Shown here: one piece after another, positions 12,101-23,152 of the stretch
Numbering within the stretch: position 1 is the first letter of the stretch
Layout: every line of letters begins with the position of its first letter
NCBI GenBank assembly: GCA_026413225.1
Contig: CM048552.1
Location: 46,949,001 to 47,013,000, forward strand
Direction of reading: 5' to 3'
DNA length: 64,000 bases
Source: Otis tarda
Taxonomy: Eukaryota; Chordata; Aves; Otidiformes; Otididae
Made by a program: the position numbers and the translations under genes
The notes under the pieces: generated by a model
Seen by the model: only the letters and a program-made list of their open reading frames with translations
Database searches by the model: none
What the model was told of the DNA's origin: nothing

Positions 12101-15100
12101 GAAGCCCTAAGACCATCAGAGGAATTGTTTGTGGAATCTCCAACAGGTCACAGCAGGTAGAGGGGAGACAGACTCTTACTGTAACCCTCAGGCCTTCAAT
12201 ATGATTTCTGAGCATGACACGGGTCCTCAGAAGTAATTTGGTGACAACATTATGTGAAGGACCCTTAAGACACCTTTAAGAGCCCTTTCAGGCCCATGTG
12301 ATGGCAAGAAGTATTGAATTTTCAAGTTTATAGAACTTGTGTTTAAAGAAAAAGAAGGGGTCACTATCCTTTAGAGTTACAGGGGGAATTAATAGGTTAT
12401 AATCAAACTGGCATCCACTGAATAGATTAGGTTGAGGGTTTTTTATATAAAAATACCAGGTTTTCCTTTTAACTTCTATTTTAAAAAGAATTTTAATTTT
12501 TAATTTATTTTGAAATTCAATTCTAATGCAGTTAAATATGTACATATCCATTACATTATGCATATGCATAGGCATTACATGTATGCATATACACTTACAC
12601 TTAGAAAAAAACAGAAGACTGAATGCAAGTTAAAACACTCTCAGTTTTTAGTGCTTTCAGAGTTAATGTTTTGTGAGAAATATCCTCTGGCGGATGGTCT
12701 TCAGGTAAATTTTTTGCAGAAGGAAATAAGAATGTGATCTATTATAACTACCATATCAGAAGAATTGAGTAAATGATTCATAACGCAAAGTCTCAGTACA
12801 TAATTGTCCAAACTTCTTACCAAGAACACTGAAATGGACTGTACTCTTTTGAGTAGTTTTAGAGACCAACACTACTATCAAACTCCTCTGTACTTTTTGT
12901 CTTATGAAATATTAATGTAATTCAACAAAAAGCATCCAAATAAAATTTTAAAAAATCTCAGTGAGAAAATACCAATAAGGAAGAAGAGCCTTACGTAATT
13001 CAACTGCCACCATCTGTAGTTAAGATATTGGACCATCATCCTAAATATTCTAGTTTGTAAAAAAGATCAATATCGCTCACAGATACATTTACTGTATGTT
13101 ATGTCAGGAGAATACAAAACTAAATTCCTCTAAGATATATACAGGGACTGTGTTGTAATCCATTTGTTTGTGCTGGTGTTGTTTCCTTGGGCTATTCTAG
13201 CTAGCCTACTGAATCAAGGCATAGAATTACAAACAAAAATCTACTTATCATGAAAGATTTTTCCTTTTTCCTCTAGGTACTGCATTTGTTATAAATTTGC
13301 TCTATACACAGGCTGCACTGCCCAGCTAATCTCTACACAACAGAAGCAGTTTTGAAGTAATATATTAATTCAGGCTTTACCAAAGAAGTTGTCCTTTTTC
13401 CCATCATACCCTTCACTAGAGTCTGATAACCTCTCACCTACATGATATCTGAATGTTTTTTTGAAAGAAAGAAATCTAAAACACTTGTCTATCTGTCAGC
13501 ATCCTATAGGCTGGAAAAAATTCAGCTCCATGGGGCTCTATTAGGGGACTAGGGTTTGTTTATACCTCTTCTTCACACAGAGACCTTGTGGCAACAAACA
13601 TTTCTTCTCAGTGAACCAGCACTGTGTCTCCATGGTCTGGCAAGATTGTAGCTTTGCATAGGAGCATTCAGTGATTCTGGCAGGGAGTCTTGGAGGAATA
13701 TGGGTGAGAAAGGGGAAAAAAGGTTATTTTTAATACTATGGAAACTGCACTAAATCTGAACAGACTATCACAAGACAAAATGAAAGCACTGCATCCAGAA
13801 AGTATGTTACTTATCAAACACAGAAGTCAAATCATAACATTTTTTGTCAGTTGCACAAGTAAATGTTTGTGAGAATCATCTGTAATAGGAAACTAGCATA
13901 CTAAAAAAGCATACTAAACATTAGTGTGGTTTTTAAAAAAATGGTATAATACAGTAATGAAAACAAGCTTTATCTAGCATTGAATCAGAAGGTAAATATA
14001 TTAAGTTTACCAGTGAGCCATAAAGTTATGTATATCTACATACATATATACATATATACATATGTATATATAGCTATATCATTTTTAGAAGTATATGATG
14101 TCTTTTACCGCATAGGCCTATATTAAAATGTATGTTGCAGTATTTACTTTCCTTTTTTCATGCTATTGTGGCTTCAGTATTATTGATTTTATATAGCAGT
14201 AGCTGTAAAAAAGTAGAGAGATTAAATCCAAGAAAACTGTAGTAGTGTCATAAACAGATTTCACTAAAACACTCACTGAAAATTAAAAGAAAACTTGAAA
14301 TCAGAATTGGAATGTGACCTTGATACATGCTATAATTCTGGTGTGATCTACTGACCTCAACTCAACACTCAGTACTCAGGGAAATAAATGAAAGATAAGA
14401 CACTATATAATAATGATCTATACTTGGAACTAAAAATAAGTAATGATAAAGTGATGATAAAGAAAAGACTCTTAAATTTTGACCAAACAGAGTTCAGATG
14501 CCACAGGCAAGGTAAAGAACCCTGAAGAGAATGATTGACAAACATATAAAAGAAACAAGAATGCTACAGTACTCTAGAGAGAAAACCAAGAGGAAAAACA
14601 CATAAAAGGAGTTCTCTTGTTTTGATTAGATTGACTGCTTCTAAAAGATAGCTAATAGACACACAGGAAAGTAAACTAATCCAATTTCTTACTATTACAA
14701 ACAAAATTACATTAAAAGATCAGTACTACTGCGCAAAGTCATCAGTTAAAAATTAGGAAATACCTCAACTGTCTCTGCCTATTCACTCCGAACTTGGCCT
14801 CTGGGACATAACTAGTACAATAGCAATATAGTCACAAGTTTGTTTCTGTTTATCCTAAGGGAACACTGAGCTGCTGTTTAATTCCATAATTGGTGAACAA
14901 GAAGCTGACATGTTCTGCTGCAGATAGGAAGGCTAAGCGATTCCCATGAGGAAAACCAAGCATGTTTTTCTGAAGTGTAATGCACATTTATTCCAGTCAT
15001 GAAATAGGAGCAAACTACAGGGTTAGTGAAGTGGTATGGTTGCTCCATCTGCTCAGCCCTTGCTTCTGTGTTGATAGTGCCACATTTGAGTATGCCTTAG

Positions 15101-16348
15101 CAGAAGCTGGGGTAGGACCACCATTTAATTTAATTTTGTAAAATAGACTTATTGATTAGTAATGTGGTTTAGCCATCTAGCTGGAATTAGAGCTAGAAAG
15201 AGAAAAATAAAAGGCTCTGCAGAACATTAGCCCAGACCATCCAGTTCCTGAAACATTAAACATAATATGGTTTAGTTTTAACTCAGTACATCCATTCAAA
15301 ATTAAATGAATGAAGAAAATCAACAGTTTTAATTTAATTTCTTGATGCCAAGCACATATAATTGCCAATAAAATCAATAGTAGATGCAAATGATTGGGAT
15401 CTCTTAATATTTTTTCTTAGATTTCATACATCTTAATGTTAAATGAACACCTAATTAAAAACAGTATTAGACACTTTTTGAAGTGCTGTAGTAAGTGGTT
15501 TAGAAATATCTGAGTCCTTAAGATTACATTAGACTTATTTTTATCATTCCAAAGATACTTGGAACATGCTATAAATTAAACTGAAATAATAACTATGTTT
15601 TTCATCCATATAGGCCCATGTAATGGACCACTAAAGTCCAATCACATCTGAAGAGGCATGGAGATGGGTGTTTTAATATTACTTCGAGCAATGATGAGTT
15701 ATCTGGAGTGAGGAAAGAAAAATATTGTTTTTTACATTTAGTGCAACATGAAAAAAGGGAATTATAACCTATGAAAAATAAGATTTTTCATGCGGGCACA
15801 ATAATAGGAAGATATGTGTTTGCTCCAAGATTCTACAGATATATTTATATCAGTGTAGTAGAACCAATTACAGAAAGAGATCAGAGCACAGGCTTCTTCA
15901 TATTTTGCAGTTTATAGATTCAAGACCTCCAATACTATGGGAAAGAAAGCCCGTTATGAACATAGTAGAGTGTTTAAAAATATCCTTGAAAAGCTGAAGC
16001 TTTATTTACTAAACCAATGTCGTTACATGCTGACAAGATCACATCTCAGCAATCTACCAGTGCTAGCACTACTGTCATTAGCTGGTATTAACATCATACA
16101 AGAGCTAATGAACAGCACCACAGCTGCTCATGGAAGCAGGACAGAAAATGCATTCGTTACCACTGTGAGGCTTAGTATTAAACTTCATGCTGTGCTTTCC
16201 TCAAATGCTAGCGAACACTGCAATTGTTCTAAAAGTTGTATTATTATAATTTTCTCTTTGATAACCACTCAAGAGAAAAAGTATCCCTGAATATTTGCAT
16301 GACTACTAATCAATGATTAATTATGTTTATCTCTCACTAATAATGTGG
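9116..16348. other. AT-rich DNA without a recognisable gene
   Basis: Nothing beyond scattered short frames, the longest being 117 codons at 15937-16290 and 109 codons on the minus strand at 10453-10782, neither with a recognisable motif. A run of TA/CATA words at 14036-14076 contains a 20-bp perfect palindrome. No repeat family could be identified by eye. Confidence 0.55.
14052..14071. repeat. 20-bp perfect AT-rich palindrome in a TA/CATA-rich run
   Basis: The bases around ACATATGT are symmetric over ten positions on each side. It sits inside a CATATA-type microsatellite, so the symmetry most likely follows from the repeat composition rather than from selection. Confidence 0.8.
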
Positions 16349-16353
16349 CAGTC
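16349..16353. repeat. Target site duplication CAGTC, left copy
   Basis: The five bases immediately before the LTR are CAGTC and the same five directly follow its other end (17486-17490). A 5-bp duplication is typical of class III (ERVL-like) insertions. Confidence 0.8.
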
Positions 16354-16535
16354 TGTCGTAGTTCAGCCCCGATTGGGACCAGACTACGCAGTCTCTCTCT
16401 CACTCCCCCCACCCTCCAAGAGAATAGGGGGAGATGATATAAGAAAAACGGCTCAAGGTTTGAGATAAGGTCGGAGAGAAATCCTTAAAGTAACCGTTAC
16501 GGGCAAAACAGACTCGACTTGGGGAAAACTATTCA

Positions 16536-16541
16536 TTTATT
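16536..16541 (-). terminator. LTR polyadenylation signal AATAAA
   Basis: On the minus strand AATAAA lies about 770 bases downstream of the TATTTAA box and about 190 bases before the LTR end, where the R/U5 border would be expected. It is followed by the AGTCGAGTCTGTTTTGCCCG segment that is also recognisable in the second LTR near 28.6 kb. Confidence 0.6.
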
Positions 16542-16746
16542 TTCTAAAATTAGCAGGAGAATGAGACAGGGAACAAAATAACCTCCCCCCACCCCTCCCT
16601 CTTCCTGGGCTTAACATTATCTCTACTACCTTCCCCTCCCGAGCGGCACGGGGGGGGAAAAGGGAATGGGGGTTGCAGTCAGTTCATCACGCGTTGTTTT
16701 ATGCCGCTGTGTCATCGTCGGGGAAAGAACTCCTCGCACTCCTCCT

Positions 16747-16940
16747 CTGCTCCAGCGTGGGGTCCCTCCCACAGGCCACAGTCCTTCGTGAAACTGCTCC
16801 GGCGTGGGTCATCTCTTCCACGGGGTGCAGTCCCTCTAGAACAGCTGTCCCAGCGGGCCCTCCACGGGCCACAGCCTCCTTCAGGCCTCCACCTGCTCCG
16901 GCGTGGGGTCCTCCACGGGCTGCAGGTGGATCTCTGCCCC
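16747..16940 (-). repeat. Tandem ~48-bp modules inside the LTR
   Basis: Four degenerate units begin with CTGCTCC(A/G)GCGTGGG-like words at 16747, 16794, 16845 and 16893, spaced 47, 51 and 48 bases. Each then runs through a CCACGGG(C/G)-like word and a CAGTCC or CAGCC word. The block lies in the transcribed R region of the LTR. The second LTR at 28.1 kb lacks most of it. Copy number changes in such modules are a usual source of LTR length variation. Confidence 0.75.
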
Positions 16941-17305
16941 TCCGTGGACCTCCATGGGCTGCAGGGGGACAACCTGCTCCACCATGGTCTTCACCACGAG
17001 TTGCAGAGGAATCTTGGCCAGGAGCCGCGTTACTCCTCCCCCTCCTTCTTCACTGACCTTGGTGTCTGCAGCCGTTCCTCACAACAGGCTGGCAGACGCC
17101 TCTCAGGATCCTTTTTACATCTTGTTCACTTCTCATCTCCTCTCCACTTCTTGCAGCCAGGCTGGGCCGAGTTGGGCCCAGTCGGCTGCCCGGCGGGAGG
17201 CCAGAGCGTGAGGCCTGCAAGGCCCACGAGGCTCGCGCCTCCCCCTCTCTGCCCCCCGCTCAGCTGCTTCACATCTTCCCCCTTTTTTTTTCTGTTTTCC
17301 CTTTC

Positions 17306-17357
17306 TTAAATACGTTATCACAGAGGCGTTATCACGGGACATTCTGCTACCAATTGG
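17306..17357 (-). promoter_or_regulatory. LTR core promoter: CCAAT box and TATTTAA box
   Basis: On the minus strand a CCAAT pentamer (17357-17353, within GAGCCAATTGG) precedes TATTTAA (17312-17306) by about 40 bases, the classic arrangement of a retroviral U3 promoter. TATTTAAGA is also present at 28235 in the related LTR. Transcription would run leftwards. Present activity is unknown. Confidence 0.65.
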
Positions 17358-17485
17358 CTCGGCCTTGGCCAGCAGCGGATCCGCCCTAGACCCGGCCGAG
17401 TCCACTAAACAAAGGGGAGCGACTTCTAGCAGTTTCCTACAGAAGCTACCACCTTAGGCCCCCCCTCACTAACAAAACCAGAACA

Positions 17486-17490
17486 CAGTC
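17486..17490. repeat. Target site duplication CAGTC, right copy
   Basis: Identical to 16349-16353 and directly adjacent to the terminal CA of the LTR. Confidence 0.8.
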
Positions 17491-19500
17491 ATAGAATGCT
17501 AGAGCTCTAACTACACTGTCAGAGGACAATATGGCTAGGCTCAAGTATGCCAAGTATCATGACCTTACTTTTTTTTTTCCATTTACTTCTAAGTGTAGTA
17601 TGAGCTCACAGCTTTGTTGCTGGCAAAAAAAGTCTTGATTTGGGAAATTTCACTTAATTTAATTTATAGCAAATTAACGTTCGCTTTTAATTACTAACTC
17701 ATGTATTGAGAAATGAAGAAGACATAAACTGTCTCAATTCTCCTTCTTCTTGCCACACATTGTGCTTAGTCCTTTCAGCTTCCACTGCCCAAAGCCTGCC
17801 ATTTCTGCCCAGTACAAGACTCCATACTGTTTTCTGAAGTCCTAAACTGAAAATATCTGCAGATTTATTGGGCTGTAGCACAGATAGCATTGCTTAGGCC
17901 TGGTCCAGTACAGCGGGAAGAGGATTGGATCTGGCATTAAGACCCTGACAATCTTCCCTCACTCTGAACTAATTTGGAGCTTAGAATGTGAGGCAATGTG
18001 GACTCACACTTGACTCATAAAGAGGATCTATTCTTGTGTGGTCATTCTGTCTCAACAAGGAAAGTCCAAGTTCTGTAGGCTGAAAAACCTAGCCTAAATT
18101 TTCCTCAGTTATTTCTTTCCCTGGATTTCCCAAAAACGCTAGCTGTGAGTAAATATTATACATTTTAAAACCTCACTATTTTCTAAGAATCTTTCAAAAA
18201 AATATAAGAATTTTAACAAAATATTAGTCAAAGGTGCAGGTATTGTCTGGAAAACTTCTTATGTTGATTCTACTTCACTGAAGACCGTTTTCCAAAAAGC
18301 AGAATGGTAAATGAGATTTAGAAATTCAGAGCTGAGTATGCATATTAAGTGCTTATGCTTTAGCAGCTTAGAGTAATTTTCAGATTCTAGGAGATAAAAT
18401 AATAGCATATTGTCCAGTATTTATTTATTTGTTTGTTTTGTGCTGGGCTGCTTTATAGAAAAAAATTATTCCATTGTTGTTTTTCAGCTGGAATGAAAGA
18501 GATACTAAAGAAATCTTCCCACAGGTACAACTTTAATGCTAACCAAGACAGTTGAATTAAAATGTAATTAACCACATTGCTATTTGTCTTTTTTTTAATT
18601 TAATACTAAGCACTTCTTTCCTCTGCTTCATTTAGCACTTAATGTTATGCATGGATTTTTATCCCTGTAGTGACTGCAGTTATGTAAACTAATGAGTTGA
18701 ATTTTATCCTATATTCATCTTAGTCATATACATTAAATACAAGAAATGAATGCTGTAGAAGTACTTTCCATGATGATTGTCAGGGAGTTGGAAAATCTTT
18801 ATCTGAAAAGCTCTCCAGTTGTTAGCAGCTAAATTCTCTGAGACATCATCTGATTATAGCAACACTTATGCAAATCTGGAACAAATGCAAATGGAGCTAC
18901 CCTGGCTTTAATGACCAGAAGCTGATCCTGACTTTAGCAAAAGATTCAAATAGTGCTAAAATCCAGATCTCAAACTTCCTTAGTAACAGGAATTTAGCTT
19001 TAAAGAAATTTAAACTTGAATTCAGTCTTCTGGTTGATTCAGCTTCACTGCTAGAGATACAATATAATGGAAAGGAAGGATATTAATCTTGGAATTCTAA
19101 CTGGAACCAAGATCCCAGAAAACACAAAAATGTCCCTGAGATTTATGCATCCTTTCCACCAGGAAAAAAAAAGTTGAAAATACCATACTACATACCAACA
19201 ATGCAAAAATTTATTCTGGGTTCAAATGGAAATGAGATGACAAGTTGAATGCTTGTGGAGAAGTTGAAAAAAAAACACCCCAAGAAAACAGAAAAAGAAA
19301 GCAAAGAAAATGTGGGAAAATAATTAACAATGGAAAGATAAGATATAATACCATTTCAAATATTTAAATAATCTTTTTGAAAAATAAAATAGACTAAATA
19401 TATAAAGCTCAGAATATTCTTAAAATACGTTGATGATAACTTTTTAAGGGAAAGGGGAGGCAACACAAAGGACAAGAAATATAGAATCTCTATAGAAATA

Positions 19501-19576
19501 AAAATAGTAGAAGTAAAGTAGAATAAGTAGAATAAAGAACAGAATTAAGTAGAATAAAGTAGAATAAAGAGTAAAG
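19501..19576. repeat. Degenerate tandem array of AGTAGAATAA-like units
   Basis: GTAGAA/AGTAGAATAA words recur about six times over some 75 bases with unit lengths near 8-15. It is an all-purine-plus-T minisatellite-like tract with no other feature. Confidence 0.7.
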
Positions 19577-20438
19577 CTGGCATTGTAATTATGTACATAT
19601 AATAAGCAAAGCTAGGTTGTAAATTAGAAGAAGGTTAGGTTCTAGAAAAATTTTCCAATAGCAGTTAAAGGATTAAAAAATAAACTATTTAAGATGGAGA
19701 TGGATCAGTTTAGAAGAGCAGTTGTAAGGCTTGTTAACTGCAATAGACTGGATTCAGTGACATGGGAAACTCTTTCCAGTTGAAGATTTCAGTTCAGCAA
19801 GTGGAAGAAATTATGAAGAGATAATATTCAGCTAAATTGATTTTTTTCCTGACTTAAAAATGGAAGAACCTAAGAACCTGAATATTGAAAGTACTTAACA
19901 AGAAATAAGGTTGGAAAGGAAAATAATATACTTTAAAAAGTTGACCTCTACAAGTTAAATATTTCATTTCTCTTAGAAAGAAATTAAGTAGCAAATTAAA
20001 TATAGTAAGCTGACACTCACTAAAAAGTCCTATATACACAAAAGCTAATGAATTCAGTCCAACGGCAAGAGTAAAGCATAGGTATATTTATCTGCTTCAG
20101 TAGTAATTTGGTGACAGTGAAATCAAAAAGGTCATTCACAAAGTAGGAACAATGATATATTACTAAAGATGAATATAAAGAAATAGGGCAAGTATGCAAG
20201 GATAAAGTCAGAAAGGTTAAGGAGATAAAAGAGTTACAGTTCTCTGAGAATGTTAAAAGCATAGAGTAAGAGATGATAATACAGCAGATACTAAGATGAA
20301 GAGAAAAAGAAAGCCTAATATGATTACTTATCAGGGACTAAAAGCATTCAAGTGGACTACTCTGAAGAGCTAAAAAAAATTAACAGAACCTTTTTTTCCT
20401 TTGTTTCTAACAAAAAAGGTTATGACCAGATACTCAAT

Positions 20439-20469
20439 ACACACACACACATACAAAAAAAAAAAAAAA
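20439..20469. repeat. (CA)n followed by poly-A
   Basis: About six CA/AC units are followed, after AT, by an interrupted CA and then 16 A. It could be a mutated poly-A tail or a plain microsatellite; no retroposed body is visible upstream. Confidence 0.8.
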
Positions 20470-20689
20470 GAATTGAAAGACTAGAAATAAATGCTGGAAG
20501 AGAGAAAGAACAGATTAAAACCAATGTTAATAAATCAAATTATTCAAAGAGAAGGATCTGATAACACATCACTGATGACTTCTGAAAAAAAAAATCCAGC
20601 CTGTCTTTGAATTTTTGGATTTTGGTTTTATCCAAAAAACGGAGATTGGAAAGATCCTTGGAAGGAAGAAAACGTTGAGATAAAGTTAA

Positions 20690-21058
20690 AGAAAGACATA
20701 GTATCTCTCTTCAATAAAGGGAGGACAAGCAATGCCTGGGGAATCACAGATCAATAAGTCTAGTCTTGATGTTTGAGATTATACTAGGAAAAAATATTAA
20801 GGCATTATTTATATATTCACTTATAGGATAATAAAACACTAAGTATCCCAAATTGTATTTCTCTGTAAATGAAGATATCAGGACAATCTAATTTCCAACT
20901 TTGTAGGGATAGTTAACTTCATAGGTAGGAAAGAAATAGCAGTTGTGACAATGCATTGACCTTAAATAACCTTGTAATATTGTCTTTCTAACATTTTCAT
21001 AAACAAACTGGGGCAAAATAATGGTTTGAAAGGAATCCCCTTACAATAGACGCGCTTT
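20690..21058 (+). mobile_element. Ancient LINE relic (CR1/L3-like reverse transcriptase)
   Basis: Read with tolerance for indels, the plus strand shows reverse-transcriptase blocks in the right order. A segment ending FNKGR precedes GNHRSISLV near 20735-20765, the counterpart of the FKKG...GNYRPVSL block of the CR1 copies here. Then comes QDNLISNFVGIVN near 20881-20918, the counterpart of [13 protein letters not shown]. Last comes a D-L-(S/N)-K-P...I-V...N-I-F-I-N-K-L-G arrangement near 20960-21013, the counterpart of the motif A region and the LSKL block after it. In that last part the frame is broken by stops and the catalytic Asp cannot be placed. The wording is closer to old CR1/L3-type elements than to the young CR1 copies. 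It is far more diverged than the other elements and carries no usable frame. Confidence 0.6.
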
Positions 21059-23083
21059 TAAAAAAAATATTTACTTGAAGAACACCTCTCAGTGTTTCTA
21101 GCTGAATTACAAACAGACCTTTGGGGTCTTGTCTGGCTCCACAGATTCCCTAGACATTTCTTGTGTGCTTTAGTTTCTGATAATCAAGGAAATATGACAT
21201 TTAGTAGACCATTTGTGGCAGCAAACTAAAGCACATATTCTACTTGCAAAACATTTTTATTGCTCTTTTAAGCTGCCCATCTGAAAAATTTAAAGTCTCT
21301 GACTTCTTGTCATGATCTGTAATAGAAAAAAATTAAAAAGTAATATTTTCATTGCATGAAAAATATTTATTTTCTTAATAGTTTAAGTAGGACATTTGTA
21401 GGGCTAAACATCCACTTGGTTTGAAGACCAAATCACCATTTGGTCTAAGTTAGTTTGATACTAATATCCAGAAATATTTGTATTCTTATTCATATAATTT
21501 CTAATTTCTCTAGAATGCAAATTTCTTTAGAATAGCTGTGGGAATGAAGTAGATAAATAAACATTCCAAAAGAATACTCTTGTCTTATCATGGGTTCATC
21601 CACATGGAATTCAACCACAAATTAGAAATGCCACATCTAAAGAGACCAGAGTTTATCCTCCCTTATTACTCAGTCTTCAGCCTATTCTAATTTGCCGGTA
21701 GAACTGCCAGTTATGGTCTGTATATCTGTCCACGAGGGAGGCAACTGAGAATGCCAGGTAATTTAATATCAGACAGCATGGGGGTATTTATAAACTGCTG
21801 ATATTCTAACTCTAGGCTGGATTTGAGGGGGCAGCTCTGAGGCAAATGACATCATAGTTCATTGCCATTGTCCTGAGCAATACAATGCCATTATTATTAA
21901 GTCTAGATTCCACAGAGCTGCATGTATTACGATACTAAACAGCATTTTCTATAGAACTTAATCCAAATGTATCCGGAATACTGGCATGGCTAATATTGCT
22001 TTTATGTGCTCTGATTTAATCTCTCTTGTAAAAAATCCAAGAATGAGTTATATATCAAAACACAGTCATTATGGAGTTTTAAAATACCAGTGTGATATTT
22101 TGTAACACATTCCCCCACCTTTTTCCTAAGATGCCTATATTTCTTTATGAACTTAAAGTGAAATATTAGTTTTACAGGTATAATTAAAGGATCATTAGGC
22201 TGCATTAGGGTGTAAGAATGCATCAGGGTGCAATTATTTGTTGAAATGCATTATAAAGAAAAATACAGAAGGATCTGGTTGAACATTGACAGAAAGACTA
22301 AATTAGCAAGAAATATAGATCAGATTGTATGATACTCTGGGGTTAAGAAGACCTTATGATCAAGAATGGATGGATTTGAAAGCATTCAGGTAATGAGACT
22401 TGTGTTCAGAAAGTAATGATTATTAACACTGGATATGAAGATTTAGGTTAAGAAAGACAGATCTAAGAATATTCAGTCCTCAATAATATTGATAAATATT
22501 CACTCACAGTTCAAAGTAATACACTTCAGAACTTTAGAAATTATAAAATGCAAATTTGTAGCAAGGTATCTTTCTGAATTACATTGAATTACTTAACATA
22601 AAAAAAAAAAAACAAAAAAAAAGACTACACAAAAGCAATTCATACCTAAACCACATAATAAAATAAACATAGCATGTTACTAATGAAGAAATATGTGGCA
22701 AAAAAATTAAACAGGACAGCTGGTAGACCACTGTAGACACCATAAACCTTTAGAAATATTGCATAAATTTTTTAAAAGCCAGTCAGTTATTTCCAGTTTT
22801 GTAAAACTGGACATAATTAACCAATCCTAAACTAAGGAAAGCTTTTGATATGCTTGATTATTACATCTAAGTCACATTCTTCAATCATTTACCCCTTACT
22901 ACGCAAAATCCATGGTAATTTAGGGTTTTGACTAAATAAAGAACAGTAAAATTTCTTCCTCAGTGAATTTGTGGAAAAGAAGTGAAGGTGTATGCATCCA
23001 GTTAGATGTTCAAGTTTTATGTTTATTGATTTTGAAGACTTGAATTGATATGACTCTAATCTGATCTCAGAGATCACCCTTCT
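21059..23083. other. AT-rich DNA without a recognisable gene
   Basis: Nothing recognised. Contains poly-A runs at 22600-22622. The longest frames are about 70 codons and have no motif. Confidence 0.5.
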
Positions 23084-23152
23084 CTGAGCAGGAGGTTGGT
23101 CTAGAGATCTTGTAAGATCCTTTCCAGACAGAATGATTCTGCAATTCTATGT
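23084..23152 (+). mobile_element. CR1 3'-end stub (old)
   Basis: The order GAGCAGGAGGTTGGTCTAGA, then AGATCCTTTCCAGACAG, then ATTCTGCAATTCTATG matches the CR1 3' UTR: GCAGGGGGTTGGACTAGATGA, a short hairpin, TCCCTTCCAAC and terminal (TTCTATGA)n units. Only about 70 bases remain, as usual for strongly 5'-truncated CR1 insertions, and both hairpin and tail are degraded. Confidence 0.75.

Larger units (their letters stand above)
16354..17485 (-). mobile_element. Solo LTR of an avian endogenous retrovirus (ERVL-like)
   Basis: This 1132-bp, GC-rich element in AT-rich surroundings starts TGTCGTAG, ends CCAGAACA (TG...CA) and is bracketed by CAGTC duplications, so it is a complete LTR. Promoter signals show the orientation. 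Read on the minus strand there is a CCAAT box at 17357-17353, a TATTTAA box at 17312-17306 and an AATAAA polyadenylation signal at 16541-16536, giving U3-R-U5 from right to left. I recognise the wording (GGCCTTGGCCAGC, CTGCTCCGGCGTGGGG, CTTGGTGTCTGCAG) as a family widespread in bird genomes. No gag, pol or env sequence and no second LTR adjoin it, so it is a solo LTR left by recombination between the two LTRs of a provirus. A 202-codon frame inside it is LTR sequence, not a gene. The exact library name and the class assignment (from the 5-bp duplication) are inference. Confidence 0.9.
17491..20689. other. AT-rich DNA without a recognisable gene
   Basis: No frame of note (the longest are about 70-80 codons). 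Simple sequence includes a purine-rich array of AGTAGAATAA-like units (19501-19576) and a CA run followed by poly-A (20439-20469). The stretch just before 20690 may hold more of the decayed LINE that follows, but I could not align it. Confidence 0.5.

Noticed and set aside
15937..16290. 117-codon plus-strand frame
   Set aside because: No motif and no retroelement or gene similarity recognised; length is within what AT-rich noise gives in this window.
16747..16940. Regularly spaced ~48-bp repeats, considered as a CRISPR-like array
   Set aside because: The units are directly adjacent and degenerate, without unique spacers, inside an avian LTR.
16701..17309. 202-codon frame rich in Pro, Ser and Arg
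   Set aside because: It lies wholly within the solo LTR and its tandem modules; open because the sequence is GC-rich, with no protein motif.
17491..17515. ATAGAATG right after the LTR, considered as an antisense CR1 tail
   Set aside because: No GGTTGGAAGGGACC-like 3' UTR sequence follows.
20439..20469. CA repeat plus poly-A, considered as the tail of a processed pseudogene
   Set aside because: No coding-like sequence precedes it and no flanking duplication is visible.
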